64,000 nucleotides of DNA from Chryseobacterium sp. ZHDP1 (lineage in GTDB: Bacteria > Bacteroidota > Bacteroidia > Flavobacteriales > Weeksellaceae), in contig NZ_CP075682.1 of assembly GCF_018603435.1 (NCBI RefSeq), positions 1,426,001-1,490,000 on the forward strand. Direction: 5' to 3'. Below the pieces are notes generated by a model, which did no database searches, was not told the DNA's origin, and was given only the letters and a program-made list of their open reading frames with translations. Of the stretch, positions 26,197-35,479 are shown piece after piece (position 1 is the stretch's first letter; every line of letters begins with the position of its first letter). The position numbers and the translations under genes are program-made.

Positions 26197-26204
26197 TACA
26201 TTTG
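26197..26204 (+). promoter_or_regulatory. -7 element (TACATTTG) of the thioredoxin-like gene
   Basis: TACATTTGC fits the Bacteroidota -7 consensus, 20 bp before the start codon. The -33 box is not clear. Confidence 0.42.
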
Positions 26205-26223
26205 CAACCAATAAAAAGTATTT

Positions 26224-27393
26224 ATGAAAAAACTATCGATAGTTTCTGCCTTATTCATCGGAGCGTTTGCTCTTGCGCAGGGAATAAAATTTGAGGAATC
26301 CAACTTTACAGCCGTTCTTGCCAAAGCAAAAAAAGAAAATAAACTTGTATTTATCGACGCATACACCACCTGGTGCGGACCTTGTAAACTGATGGCGAAA
26401 AATATTTTCCCGCAGAAAACTGTAGGAGATTATTACAACTCACACTTCATCAATGCAAAAATTGATATGGAGAAAGGCGAAGGAATTGAAATTGCCAAAA
26501 AATATAACGTAAAAGCCTTCCCTACTTACCTTTTCGTAGACGGAAACGGAGAACTGGTACACAGAACTTTAGGATATGTGGAAGAAAACGACTTCATCCA
26601 GTTTGCGAAAGATGCAGGAGATCCAAGCAAAAGATTAACCGCACTGAAGCAAAAATTCGAAGACGGTGAAAAAGATCCTGATTTTCTGAAAAACCTAGCT
26701 TCTCTTACGATGTATAATGATGCTGAGTTTGCAGGAAGAGTAATGGAACGCTATTTCAGTTCAAAAAAAGAACTGGACAGAGAAGATGTTCAGATGTTGC
26801 TTTCCGTTGCACAGAATCCGGACAGCCCGATGTACAAAATTTTTCAGGCAAAAAAAGCTGAAATCTCAAAGATTATTACTCCTGAAAAGTATGAAGCGAT
26901 TGATAAGAATATCAAGATCAGCAGTGTCTTTAAAAAATCTTACAACGCACAGTCGAAAACGTGGGACGACAATTATTTCCTGACGGAAGCTCAGAAATTT
27001 TTGTCTAAAGATGAGGCTGAAAAAATCCTGAAAAAAGCACAGGCTTCAAGAGCTTTAAGAGATAAAGACTTTGCCAAATACGAAAAACTGACGCTTGAAC
27101 TGAACCAGGATACTTCTGCCTTAAGCTCCGAAGAACTGAATTCTATTGCATGGAATTTCTTTGAAAATGTAAGCAACAAAGCTTCTTTGGAAAAGGCATT
27201 AGTCTGGGCGCAGGAATCTGTAAAGAAAGACGAAAACTTCGCGAATACCGATACTTTAGCCAATCTTTACAACAAAACAGGCGACAAGAAAAACGCCAAA
27301 CTATGGGCTGAAAAATCCATCGAACTGGCAAAAAAGACAGGACAGGATTCTTCTGATACCGAAAAACTGCTGAAAAGCTTGAATGTACAGTAA
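26224..27393 (+). CDS. Exported thioredoxin-fold protein with a helical C-terminal domain
   Basis: A 389-residue periplasmic protein. A signal peptide (MKKLSIVSALFIGAFALAQG) is followed by a thioredoxin domain (about 25-135) with active site TTWCGPCK and the cis-Pro phrase KAFPTYLF. The remaining ~250 residues are Lys/Glu-rich helices like a TPR-type repeat region. It probably acts in thiol-disulfide exchange or protein folding in the periplasm. It is monocistronic with a strong terminator. Confidence 0.85.
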   Translation: MKKLSIVSALFIGAFALAQGIKFEESNFTAVLAKAKKENKLVFIDAYTTWCGPCKLMAKNIFPQKTVGDYYNSHFINAKIDMEKGEGIEIAKKYNVKAFPTYLFVDGNGELVHRTLGYVEENDFIQFAKDAGDPSKRLTALKQKFEDGEKDPDFLKNLASLTMYNDAEFAGRVMERYFSSKKELDREDVQMLLSVAQNPDSPMYKIFQAKKAEISKIITPEKYEAIDKNIKISSVFKKSYNAQSKTWDDNYFLTEAQKFLSKDEAEKILKKAQASRALRDKDFAKYEKLTLELNQDTSALSSEELNSIAWNFFENVSNKASLEKALVWAQESVKKDENFANTDTLANLYNKTGDKKNAKLWAEKSIELAKKTGQDSSDTEKLLKSLNVQ

Positions 27394-27399
27394 ATAATA

Positions 27400-27435
27400 A
27401 AAAAGGTTGTCTCTCAAAACAGACAACCTTTTTTT
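27400..27435 (+). terminator. Intrinsic terminator of the thioredoxin-like gene
   Basis: AAAAAGGTTGTCT (27400-27412) pairs with AGACAACCTTTTT (27421-27433), 8-nt loop, followed by Ts. Confidence 0.85.
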
Positions 27436-27556
27436 ATGAACTTAAATGACAATTTAATCCAGATGATTATTATCTTTTCTGTGTCTTTTTTCTAACCACT
27501 CTTTCTGTTCTTTAGTTAACGTTTTTCCTGTAGCCAAAAAATTAGACTTTATTTTT

Positions 27557-27790
27557 ATGCAGAAAGTGGCTGAGTTCTTTAAAGTGGAACCCCAGTATTT
27601 TTTGGAAGGTGATACCATCATTAATAATAATGTAGAGATAAGCAATAACTCTGCAATTGGTAACATTCCAACTGTAAATAATACTTTGAATGAAGATTTA
27701 TTCAAAAGCGTGATGCAAAATCAGCAGCAGATCAGCCAACTTATGGAAATGCAGAATAAACTGATCGAAAAAATGCTGAAAGAAAAATAG
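27557..27790 (+). pseudogene. C-terminal remnant of an Xre-type regulator
   Basis: The 77-residue ORF begins MQKVAEFFKVEPQYFLEGD, which is how the end of an Xre helix-turn-helix domain normally reads, and continues with an Asn-rich linker and a coiled-coil-like tail (QQQISQLMEMQNKLIEKMLKEK). The first ~50 residues of the HTH are missing, and the DNA upstream (27454-27556) does not encode them in any + frame. That DNA instead reads on the minus strand as a charged fragment (LTKEQKEWLEKRHRKDN), perhaps another remnant. It looks like a decayed junction. Confidence 0.55.
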
Positions 27791-28096
27791 GGAGAAGCAT
27801 TCTCTACCCGAGAATACCAAAACCCAAACAAGTTCTTGCTTTCTCGTTCCGAGAAAGTTCAGCCTGAAAGAGAAACACTCCGTCTCGCTCCGAGAAAGTG
27901 TAAACCCAAACAGTTTGGCTCCGTCTCGGATTGAGAAAACGCAAAACCGAAAAGAACGATGAATCCGGACAGCCGAAACGGCTGAACTTTCAGAAGATTT
28001 TTCATTTCATCATGCTTCGCAAAATCCACAAAGGCTTTTCAATGATGGCAAATTAAGGACAGTCATAAAGTTTTAACAGGTCTATCATAAAAAACA
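27791..28096. other. Gene-free region with TCTCG/CGAGA palindromes
   Basis: No convincing ORF. It contains several degenerate palindromes: CTTTCTCG-TTC-CGAGAAAG at 27839-27857, CTCG-CTC-CGAG at 27884-27894, and related TCTCGGATTGAGA near 27925. Short direct repeats (AACCCAAACA) separate them. It looks like a cluster of intergenic repeat units. Confidence 0.55.
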
Positions 28097-28122
28097 AAAT
28101 CCGCAGACTGTTCTGCGGATTT
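28097..28122 (-). terminator. Intrinsic terminator after the 451-residue surface protein gene
   Basis: AAATCCGCAGA pairs with TCTGCGGATTT (28112-28122), loop 4 nt. It lies 21 bp beyond the gene's stop, with A-runs that become Ts on the minus strand. Confidence 0.8.
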
Positions 28123-28143
28123 CTTTACTATTTTTCTTTCAAA

Positions 28144-29427
28144 TTAATTATTATAAACCAGCACCTGCATTTTTGTCAGCATTGCCTCTGTATCGCCATT
28201 GTAACCTGCATATCCCGAAGGAACGAAATTCACATTCTGGTTTCCGGACCATGAAGAATATTGAACTTTAAAGATATATGTTCCGGCAGAAAGTGTTACT
28301 GATTTTAAAAATGTAGTTGGAGCAGGTAAATTAACCAAACTTCCTCCATCTCCCGATGATGTATAAGCCGAAGAAATTTTTGTCCCATTCTGAAGCAAAC
28401 TAAATACCCCTTGTGTAGCCTGCCCTGCCGCAGTAGAAACATTTACAGCATATCCTAAAATTGTAAATAAAAAAGTCTGCGTTACGCCTGCCGGAACGAT
28501 TAAACTAATAGTAACTCCGGGTACATCTGCAGTATTCCCCTGATTAATTGTAAGAGCTGTGGTTCCCTGCACATAATTGGCCGAAGAAACAGTTCCGGAT
28601 ACTGTATTCAAGGTTTTCCATACAGGAGCCGATCCTGTTCCGCCTGAAGTGAGAACTTGTCCGGAAGTTCCTGCACTTCCCGCCGTAGAGCCATCGCCCC
28701 CTACATTTAATTCATTGGTAACCTGTAAAGCACCATTAACATGCAGGAGTTTCTGCGGTGTTTGGGTTCCTATCCCTGCATTTCCTGCTCCGGTTACCGT
28801 TATTCTATTGGTATTATTGGTAAGAATATTTACAGGATTGGCAGAAATTGCATTCAAATTTATACCTGTGCTGGTTCCTGATGCCGTTATCTGGGCAGCA
28901 GAGCTGTTATCTATAAACATATTTAAAACTGCTGTACCGCCGGTTGCCTGAAATGCTCCTCTTGAAGATCCTGTTGCTGAAACAATACCCTGAGTCCCCG
29001 TAGTTCCTATTCCCACATTATTAGTTCCGTTCACAAAAGAAAGTGAGTTTCCTGCTGTTGTTACAATTCTGTTAGCGGATAGTGTCCCGTTAGAATTATA
29101 AATATTCAGAGGTGTACTTAATTTAGACCATACTGTACCATCATAATAATAAAATCCGGTATTATCAATATTGACGGCAGATGCCGTTTGTGTTCCTGTA
29201 GCAATACTATTGATATACACTAAAGTTGACGTGGGCACTCCTGTCATGCTCTGGGCTCTTTGCCTATCAATTCTTGGGATCAGTATTCCATCAACATTAG
29301 TTGTGGTTCCTGTTGCATTTTTAGCTGCAATATCAAAAGTTGAGGAAGGATTTTCTATTCCGATACCTATTTGAGCAGAATGTAATAAAGGGATAAGCGT
29401 TATCCCTGTTAAAAATATTTTTTTCAT
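28144..29427 (-). CDS. Secreted fibre-like surface protein
   Basis: I choose the start at 29427 (MKKIFLTGITLIPLLHSAQIGIG), because it opens with a signal peptide; the frame extends upstream to 29499. The mature protein begins QIGIGIENPSSTFDI, shares GFYYYDGTVWSKL with the collar-type protein at 24069, and has a middle full of Asn/Thr/Gly with NVGIGTTG and NAGIGTQTPQKLLHVNGAL, typical of trimeric fibre stalks. The C-terminal part (about 300-427) is a beta-rich domain. It is likely exported to the surface; no T9SS sorting tail is evident. The role is unknown. Confidence 0.7.
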   Translation of the reverse strand: MKKIFLTGITLIPLLHSAQIGIGIENPSSTFDIAAKNATGTTTNVDGILIPRIDRQRAQSMTGVPTSTLVYINSIATGTQTASAVNIDNTGFYYYDGTVWSKLSTPLNIYNSNGTLSANRIVTTAGNSLSFVNGTNNVGIGTTGTQGIVSATGSSRGAFQATGGTAVLNMFIDNSSAAQITASGTSTGINLNAISANPVNILTNNTNRITVTGAGNAGIGTQTPQKLLHVNGALQVTNELNVGGDGSTAGSAGTSGQVLTSGGTGSAPVWKTLNTVSGTVSSANYVQGTTALTINQGNTADVPGVTISLIVPAGVTQTFLFTILGYAVNVSTAAGQATQGVFSLLQNGTKISSAYTSSGDGGSLVNLPAPTTFLKSVTLSAGTYIFKVQYSSWSGNQNVNFVPSGYAGYNGDTEAMLTKMQVLVYNN

Positions 29428-29625
29428 TGGTGGGTAAGTTAGGTTATTAACTTCTACTAAGGTATGCATAATAAAATCAAAAAAACATTTTATTTTCAAT
29501 TTTATTATTAATTTTCGTTAAATAATAAAAAATAATTAAAAATAAAAGCTAATTCATTAATCATCTATCAATAAATCCCCATCAAAAAAAACATTTATAT
29601 AAATACAATCTGTCTCTTGTAGTTA

Positions 29626-30648
29626 TTAATATTCAAACAAAACGCTTCCCCAGGTGAAGCCACTTCCAAAAGCTGAAAGAAGCACCAAGTCTCCTCTTTT
29701 TATTTTCCCCTGCTCAATCGCTTCACTTAAAGCAATCGGGATAGAAGCTGCCGTTGTATTTCCGTATTTCTGGATGTTATTGAAAACCTTTTCGTCCGGA
29801 AGTCCAAATTTCTGCTGAACAAACTGGGCAATCCTTAAATTCGCCTGATGCGGAATAAACATATCTACATCGTCAATTGTTTTTCCTGCTTTATCCAAAG
29901 CTTCCTGCATGGTTTCAGGGAATCTCGTTACTGCATTTTTAAACACGAAATTTCCGTTCATGATCGGGTAAACTTCTTTGTTCGTTACATTTTCAGGCTC
30001 TTTTCTCATCCTGTCGCTCCATCCGTATTTGGAACCCGGAAACTGGGTGCATAATTCATCTGCAAATTTCCCTTCAGAATGCATGTTGAATGCTAAAATA
30101 TCTCCTGCGTTTTCATCTTCTGTTGCCGACAATACAATCGCTCCTGCCCCATCGCCGAAAATAACGGAAACGCCTCTTCCTTCATCCGAAAAATCAAGCC
30201 CGAAAGAATGCACTTCCGCACCGACCACCAGAATATTTTTATACGTTCCGGATTTAATGAAAGCATTTGCCACACTCGTTGCATATACAAAACCGGAACA
30301 CTGGTTTCTCACGTCCAAAGCACCAATGGTATCGCAGCCAAGCATATCCTGCAGCAGAACACCGCATCCCGGGAAATAGTAATCCGGAGAAAGGGTTGCA
30401 AAAACAATATAATCTATATCTTTAGCCGTTAAACCCGCATTGGCAATCGCTTTTTCGGAAGCTTTAAAACCTAAATAAGCCGTCGTTTCCTGAGAATCGT
30501 TCCTGTTTTTACGGTGTCTTCTTTCTTTTATCCCTGTTCTTTCCGTGATCCATTCGTCATTGGTGGTCATTAATTTTGCTAGATCATCATTGGTAACAAC
30601 GTTATCTGGAACATAAAATCCGATTCCTTTTATTGTACTTTTAATCAT
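29626..30648 (-). CDS. fabH: 3-oxoacyl-ACP synthase III (FabH)
   Basis: This is the condensing enzyme that starts fatty-acid synthesis by joining an acyl-CoA to malonyl-ACP. I use the start at 30648 (MIKSTIKGIGFYVPDN); the frame allows seven more residues. Catalytic triad contexts are intact: Cys in DVRNQCSGFVYA, His in FIPHQANLRIAQ and Asn in QKYGNTTAASIP. It ends with the expected LLSAFGSGFTWGSVLF. About 340 residues is normal. The gene stands alone rather than in a fab cluster, so it may be a second copy used for branched-chain starters. Confidence 0.93.
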   Translation of the reverse strand: MIKSTIKGIGFYVPDNVVTNDDLAKLMTTNDEWITERTGIKERRHRKNRNDSQETTAYLGFKASEKAIANAGLTAKDIDYIVFATLSPDYYFPGCGVLLQDMLGCDTIGALDVRNQCSGFVYATSVANAFIKSGTYKNILVVGAEVHSFGLDFSDEGRGVSVIFGDGAGAIVLSATEDENAGDILAFNMHSEGKFADELCTQFPGSKYGWSDRMRKEPENVTNKEVYPIMNGNFVFKNAVTRFPETMQEALDKAGKTIDDVDMFIPHQANLRIAQFVQQKFGLPDEKVFNNIQKYGNTTAASIPIALSEAIEQGKIKRGDLVLLSAFGSGFTWGSVLFEY

Positions 30649-30719
30649 ATAGTTTTTTAATTTTGACAAAGATAAACTTATTTAAGACATAGTATTTCAA
30701 AATATTATATTTTTACGGC

Positions 30720-31619
30720 ATGCCAATTGACACGATTTACAGAGATTCCCAGTGCGAATGGGTGGATGTAGAGGCTCCCACAGCGGAAGACCTGAAATTT
30801 TTACACGAACGGTACGAAATCAATAATCTTCTTCTGGAAGATACCTTAGATCCCAATCACTTACCGAAATATGAAGAGGACGGAGAGGTAAAATTCTTCC
30901 TTCTGCGGGAAAGTACCGAGCTGGAACGCAAAAACCTCAACACGATCAGCGACATCAGTACGAAAATTGGGATTTTTATTCTGGGAAGAACGATCATCAC
31001 AATTCACAGGATGAAAACGAAGAGCATTGCAGAAACCAAGAAACAGCTTTCTGCCATGAAAACCGAAACCACGTCCAGAAATATCGCGTTGAAAATCGCA
31101 CTGCTCATCATGAAAAGTTTTGATGATGAATCGGTAAGTCTTCTGGAAACGATGGACAATATCGAAAACGAAATTTTTCTTAAAAATACCAACCATACGA
31201 ACCAGATTAAAAGGTTATACAAGCTGAAAAGAAAATCGGGGCTGAATTCAAGAGTGCTTACGATTTCCACAGATGCCATCGATAAATTTAAATTACTCGG
31301 ACTTCAGGATTCTGAAGCGTATGATTTAAAAGACAAACACAAGGACGTTGTTGCAGATTTCGATCATCTTAACGCACAGATCACCAACCTTATCGGGATG
31401 TTTCTTGCTCTTTCGGATCAAAAAGCCAACCAAGTGATGAAAGTTCTGGCAATTTACTCGGTGTATTTTTTACCTATCACCTTTATTGCAGGAGTTTACG
31501 GAATGAATTTCGACAATATTCCTGAACTGCATCTGAAACATGGTTACTTTTATACTTTGGGCTTAATGCTTTTGGTTGTAATCTGTACCTTTATCTACGC
31601 GCGAAGAAAACAATGGTAA
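30720..31619 (+). CDS. corA: CorA-type Mg2+/Co2+ channel
   Basis: A 299-residue CorA-family divalent metal transporter. A large cytoplasmic N-terminal domain (about 1-235) is followed by two C-terminal membrane helices, with the signature YGMNF between them (GMN motif, ITFIAGVYGMNFDNIPEL) and the positive end ARRKQW. It forms pentameric channels for Mg2+. Length is normal. It is divergent from fabH with only about 70 bp between starts. Confidence 0.93.
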   Translation: MPIDTIYRDSQCEWVDVEAPTAEDLKFLHERYEINNLLLEDTLDPNHLPKYEEDGEVKFFLLRESTELERKNLNTISDISTKIGIFILGRTIITIHRMKTKSIAETKKQLSAMKTETTSRNIALKIALLIMKSFDDESVSLLETMDNIENEIFLKNTNHTNQIKRLYKLKRKSGLNSRVLTISTDAIDKFKLLGLQDSEAYDLKDKHKDVVADFDHLNAQITNLIGMFLALSDQKANQVMKVLAIYSVYFLPITFIAGVYGMNFDNIPELHLKHGYFYTLGLMLLVVICTFIYARRKQW

Positions 31620-31847
31620 TTTTCCCGCTTTAATTATCGTGAAAATACTGTGGCTGAATATTTTAAATATCACTAATTTTAAATCGAAAAAGAAGAACGG
31701 TTAAATTTAAATACGCTAATTCTTTTCCCAAAAGTTTTTTAGCATTTAACATTAGATTTCTCCTTCCGTCGGAATGACAGTGAAAAGAGGCATATTTTAT
31801 TTCCCGCGTTCGCGTGAGGGATACGGAAGGTCCGACTGAAAGGAGGA

Positions 31848-31880
31848 GTTTCAGCGCGGCGCTTCGCGCCGCGCTGAAAC
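31848..31880. repeat. 33-bp perfect hairpin with TTC loop
   Basis: Arms 31848-31862 and 31866-31880 (15 bp) around TTC. The core, GCGCGGCGC-TTC-GCGCCGCGC, is related to the other TTC-loop hairpins at 18975 and 61709. Confidence 0.88.
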
Positions 31881-31930
31881 CGGAACGAAGTGAAGCCTGC
31901 AGAAGCCCGACCCGAAGTGATGATGCGGGG

Positions 31931-31963
31931 AAACCTTATAGGTTTTAAAAACCTATAAGGTTT
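31931..31963. repeat. 33-bp palindrome (AAACCTTATAGGTTT arms)
   Basis: Two 15-bp arms, AAACCTTATAGGTTT and AAACCTATAAGGTTT, around a 3-nt loop. It could act as a bidirectional terminator or be an intergenic repeat unit. Confidence 0.8.
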
Positions 31964-32024
31964 GGATAGGGAAAACGGAGGGACACGCCCAAATAAAAAA
32001 TAAAAACAACCAAAAACAAAAGCC

Positions 32025-33611
32025 ATGAAACCTGAAATACTGCAAAAAATTCTTGAGGAAAATGTTCTCTCAAAAGAATCCAAAGAAAAACTTTCCGCGT
32101 TGCACGACCGTATTTCGGCGAAAGAATTTTCTGATCTACTGGATGCGGAAGGCAATCAGTATGTGGAATTTGTGCAGGAAGGAGGTGGAGTCTGGGGAAG
32201 CGCACTGGTGGGTTATCTGTACGGACTGGAAATTTTCGGGATCCGTTTTCTGAAAGTAGCGGGAACGAGTGCCGGAGCGATTAATACGATGTTGATCGCC
32301 GCGTGTAAAACCAAAGAAGAAGCTAAAAGTGAAGTGATTAAAGATATTCTCTTCAACTGGAATTTCTCCGACTTTATGGATGGAAAACCGTATGTAAAAA
32401 CAACCATCCATTCCATGCTGAATAACAAAAACTTCCTGAAGATCAATTCCATTATCGCAGGAATTATTATGCTGATTCTCGTGATTGCGCCTTTTGCCAT
32501 TTCTTCGGAAACAACGCTGAGAGCCAAACTGCTTTTTCTGGTTCCCATCATTCCGATCATTATTGCTTATCTGTATCTGAGAAAGTTATATAATGATCTG
32601 AAAAAAGCCAATTCAGGATTAAATCCCGGAAATACTTTTCTGAATCAGATGAAAGATGTTCTGGATGCTTTCGACATTAAAACAGTGGCTGCGCTGAATG
32701 ACAAGTTTGTAAAAAAAGGCAGAGACCTCAACCTGAATTACCGTCATGGCAACGAAACACAATATTACAATATTGCCTTAGAAAGCATTGAAGAAATTCA
32801 TCAGAACAACAAAGAACACATCGATGAAATCCGGTTTAAAATATTCTACGACGGAGTTGTTAACAACGAATATTATAAAAAAGATCCTTTTTATTCCTTA
32901 AAATCGGAATACATCGTGATTACAACGGATATTAACGCCAAAATAAAAGTGGAGCTTCCCACAATGGCGAATCTGTACTGGTCGGAAGAAGAGCTGAAAA
33001 AGATCAGTCCGGCTGAATTTGTAAGAGCTTCGATGTCGGTTCCGTTCTTTTTTGAACCTTTTCAGAAGCAGATTGATAAAAATGATGATTCCGTAAAATA
33101 TGCATGGAGATTCTGGATGAATACGAAACAGGAAGACATCAACCCTGCCGGAGTTTTTATTGATGGCGGAAGTATTTCCAATTTTCCGATCGATCTTTTC
33201 CACGCAACTGATATTTTTTATCCGAGAATGCCTTTATTCGGCGTACAGTTAACGAGCGACTCCGATATTCAGTCTGAAAAAGGAAAGACCAGCGCAGAAA
33301 TTTTAAAATCTCCCCTTTCTTTTGCAGGCAATATTATTGATACTTTAAAAGGTTTTAACGACAAAACGTTTCTCACCAAACATACGTTTTATCATCTTTT
33401 CAGCATTCAGACCGTGAACTGCGGAACCAGCAACTGGCTGAATTTCTTTATGCAAAGAGAAGAAAAGGAAGAGCTCTTCAACCGCGGATTTTCTGCGGCT
33501 CTGGATTTCCTGAGTAATTTCGACTGGCAAAAATACAAATGCGAAAGAATGATGCTTTCAATGAAAGAGAAAAAGATCCTGAATGAAGAGGATACGAAAA
33601 CGGTGGGGTAA
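32025..33611 (+). CDS. Patatin-like phospholipase with membrane helices
   Basis: A 528-residue patatin-family lipase. The oxyanion loop QEGGGVWGSALVGYL is at about 50-64 and the nucleophile elbow GTSAGA (Ser in GxSxG) at about 81-86. The catalytic Asp is in FIDGGSISNFP. A pair of membrane helices lies between them (about 145-187), an insertion seen in a Bacteroidota subgroup. It should hydrolyse membrane lipids; the physiological role is unknown. It is monocistronic. The start ATG at 32025 has an A-rich upstream tract rather than a Shine-Dalgarno sequence, as usual here. Confidence 0.85.
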   Translation: MKPEILQKILEENVLSKESKEKLSALHDRISAKEFSDLLDAEGNQYVEFVQEGGGVWGSALVGYLYGLEIFGIRFLKVAGTSAGAINTMLIAACKTKEEAKSEVIKDILFNWNFSDFMDGKPYVKTTIHSMLNNKNFLKINSIIAGIIMLILVIAPFAISSETTLRAKLLFLVPIIPIIIAYLYLRKLYNDLKKANSGLNPGNTFLNQMKDVLDAFDIKTVAALNDKFVKKGRDLNLNYRHGNETQYYNIALESIEEIHQNNKEHIDEIRFKIFYDGVVNNEYYKKDPFYSLKSEYIVITTDINAKIKVELPTMANLYWSEEELKKISPAEFVRASMSVPFFFEPFQKQIDKNDDSVKYAWRFWMNTKQEDINPAGVFIDGGSISNFPIDLFHATDIFYPRMPLFGVQLTSDSDIQSEKGKTSAEILKSPLSFAGNIIDTLKGFNDKTFLTKHTFYHLFSIQTVNCGTSNWLNFFMQREEKEELFNRGFSAALDFLSNFDWQKYKCERMMLSMKEKKILNEEDTKTVG

Positions 33612-33724
33612 ACAATTGCTTATTATTATTTCCTGCTTCTTTAAAATTAACCCTAAAGGGCAATTGTCTCCCGTCTTTCAATATTATAAATTTACAGTAA
33701 TAAAAACATAAAAAATTTATAATC

Positions 33725-34027
33725 ATGGCACTATTAAATAGAGAAAAGATTAAAACCGTAGTTTTAGAAAGTCTTGCAACGATTGCAGATCTGCCGGAAA
33801 ATCCGGAAGAAGCAAATTTTTCCGCATGGAATAATTTTCATAAGCATGTTTTTCTGTCTACATTAAAAGGCAAAATAAATGCCCTTCCTTATTTTATGAA
33901 TGACGGAACTACTACACACATGGCTTATTATGATATTGCCTTAAATCCGGATTCTACTGATAACTGGGCTACTGTAAAGGATTGTATCAACTGGATTAAA
34001 AAAAACCAGAGAGTCGTTTATCTTTAA
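33725..34027 (+). CDS. Hypothetical small protein (100 aa)
   Basis: I do not recognise this protein. It is 100 residues, soluble, with no signal peptide, acidic helical N-terminus (REKIKTVVLESLATIADLPENPEE) and an aromatic-rich second half ending WIKKNQRVVYL. The next gene starts 19 bp downstream on the same strand, so they may be cotranscribed. Codon use looks like that of its neighbours, and the start is preceded by an A-rich tract. Confidence 0.62.
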   Translation: MALLNREKIKTVVLESLATIADLPENPEEANFSAWNNFHKHVFLSTLKGKINALPYFMNDGTTTHMAYYDIALNPDSTDNWATVKDCINWIKKNQRVVYL

Positions 34028-34046
34028 TAACTTCAGATACTTTATC

Positions 34047-35318
34047 ATGAAATATCTATTCTTATTTATCACTTTACTTATGATTCCGTCAGGTTTATCT
34101 GCACAGACAGAGACTGTTGCAGTTCCCAAGGGAATCAGCCTTACCTTTAATAAAGGAGAAGGAGAAAACGCAGTATATCTGGATATTCAGCTAGAAATGA
34201 AAGAGAGTGATGCAATAAATTTCGATTACTGGCTCAACAATCCATCAGAAATGCCCGTATTTTCTCTTCAGTATGCTGATCAGAAACTGGATTGCCCACT
34301 GACAGTTAAACGGCAGCTATCGGGAAATGCAGTAGGATTTAAAATCACAGGGTTCACACCATCTACTTTTGACAGATTTTTAAACAAAGATCATGACAAT
34401 CAGATTACGATAAGAGTTGACAAGGATGTGAGAATAAATCTCTTTGATGAAAGGGGAAATCCCTCAAGAATATGGATTATAAAAGCGGATATAATCAACA
34501 CGCTAATTAATGAAGAACTGAAAATTACTGAAGATGAACGTACAGATTTTCTTACTTCTCTTAACAACTTTTACTATCATGAGAATAAAGTCGATTTTGG
34601 GGTAAATCCGGGAAGGGACTCAATTAAAACAAACTACATTCTGTCTCTCCGTTTTCAGAATGCTTATAACAGGAAAAGATTTCTGAGCTGTAATGAAAAT
34701 ACGAAGAGAATGCCTGTCTATTGGAATCTGGATGCAAGATTAAGTACAAATTTCAAAGATTCTTTAAACTATATAAAAATATACCCTGCTAATTTTCTGT
34801 TTGAGAATTTTTCCGGGAAACTTCCTTACCAGCTGAGTGTAAAACTGGGAAATGAGTCGGATCAGAGCTTCATCAATAAACGTGTTGCTGCAGATGCATC
34901 AGTAAATATGATTGTTCCCAATCTCATAAACCTTACGACAGCAGAATCCAACCGGTTACGGCTGAAACCAGTGATAACAGCAGGAATTAAAGGATATTAT
35001 GATTATTCCAATGATATCACTTCATTTACCTCCGGTATGGCACATATCGACGGATATTATTATATTCCTGTTTTTAACAATTATGCCATTATTGTAGAAG
35101 CAACCTCGTTTTATGATTTCAGCAAAGAAAGAAATCCTTCCGGAAAGATACAGGGAAATTATTCAATTACATTGGGAGCTGAAATACCAAAAACAGGATT
35201 CAAGGCAATGTTTAAATATACAGACGGAAAATCGGATATTAATTTCAGGCAAGGTTCTATTATTTCCATAGGTCTGCTGATGGACTTCTTTCAGGAAAAG
35301 AAAAATAAACCGAAATAG
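34047..35318 (+). CDS. Exported protein of unknown function, probably beta-rich
   Basis: A 423-residue protein with a signal peptide (MKYLFLFITLLMIPSGLSAQ). The C-terminal part (about 290-415) has alternating hydrophobic/aromatic strands (YYDYSNDITSF, YYYIPVFNNYAIIV, GAEIPKTGFKAMFKYTDGKS) suggestive of an outer-membrane barrel or beta-sandwich. The middle contains FDERGNPSRIWIIKADIINT. No family is recognised. It follows the 100-residue gene on the same strand. Confidence 0.6.
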   Translation: MKYLFLFITLLMIPSGLSAQTETVAVPKGISLTFNKGEGENAVYLDIQLEMKESDAINFDYWLNNPSEMPVFSLQYADQKLDCPLTVKRQLSGNAVGFKITGFTPSTFDRFLNKDHDNQITIRVDKDVRINLFDERGNPSRIWIIKADIINTLINEELKITEDERTDFLTSLNNFYYHENKVDFGVNPGRDSIKTNYILSLRFQNAYNRKRFLSCNENTKRMPVYWNLDARLSTNFKDSLNYIKIYPANFLFENFSGKLPYQLSVKLGNESDQSFINKRVAADASVNMIVPNLINLTTAESNRLRLKPVITAGIKGYYDYSNDITSFTSGMAHIDGYYYIPVFNNYAIIVEATSFYDFSKERNPSGKIQGNYSITLGAEIPKTGFKAMFKYTDGKSDINFRQGSIISIGLLMDFFQEKKNKPK

Positions 35319-35393
35319 CAATGAAGAATAAGCAGGCTCCCTTGAAATAAAAAATAACTTCTGTATTTATTATTCTGTCGCTTTTTAATACAA

Positions 35394-35424
35394 GAGGCTG
35401 TTTCCGAACTGAAACAGCTTCTTC
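35394..35424 (+). terminator. Hairpin terminator
   Basis: GCTGTTTC (35397-35404) pairs with GAAACAGC (35411-35418), extended by weaker outer pairs, then CTTCT. It lies 79 bp after the exported-protein gene. Confidence 0.6.
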
Positions 35425-35479
35425 TATAAAATGAGTTGATTCTCTCTCCTATCCATACTTTACAAGAAATCTTTCAAAA

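Larger units (their letters stand above)
31620..32024. other. Gene-free region with intergenic hairpins
   Basis: A 405-bp region between corA and the patatin gene. It holds the hairpin at 31848-31880, the palindrome at 31931-31963, and shorter inverted motifs (CTTCCGTCGGAATGAC near 31757, CGCG-TT-CGCG near 31804). It reads like stacked intergenic repeat units; no ORF is supported. Confidence 0.55.

Noticed and set aside
29978..30379. 133-residue + strand ORF opposite fabH
   Set aside because: It is antisense to the highly conserved fabH gene and has no independent features.
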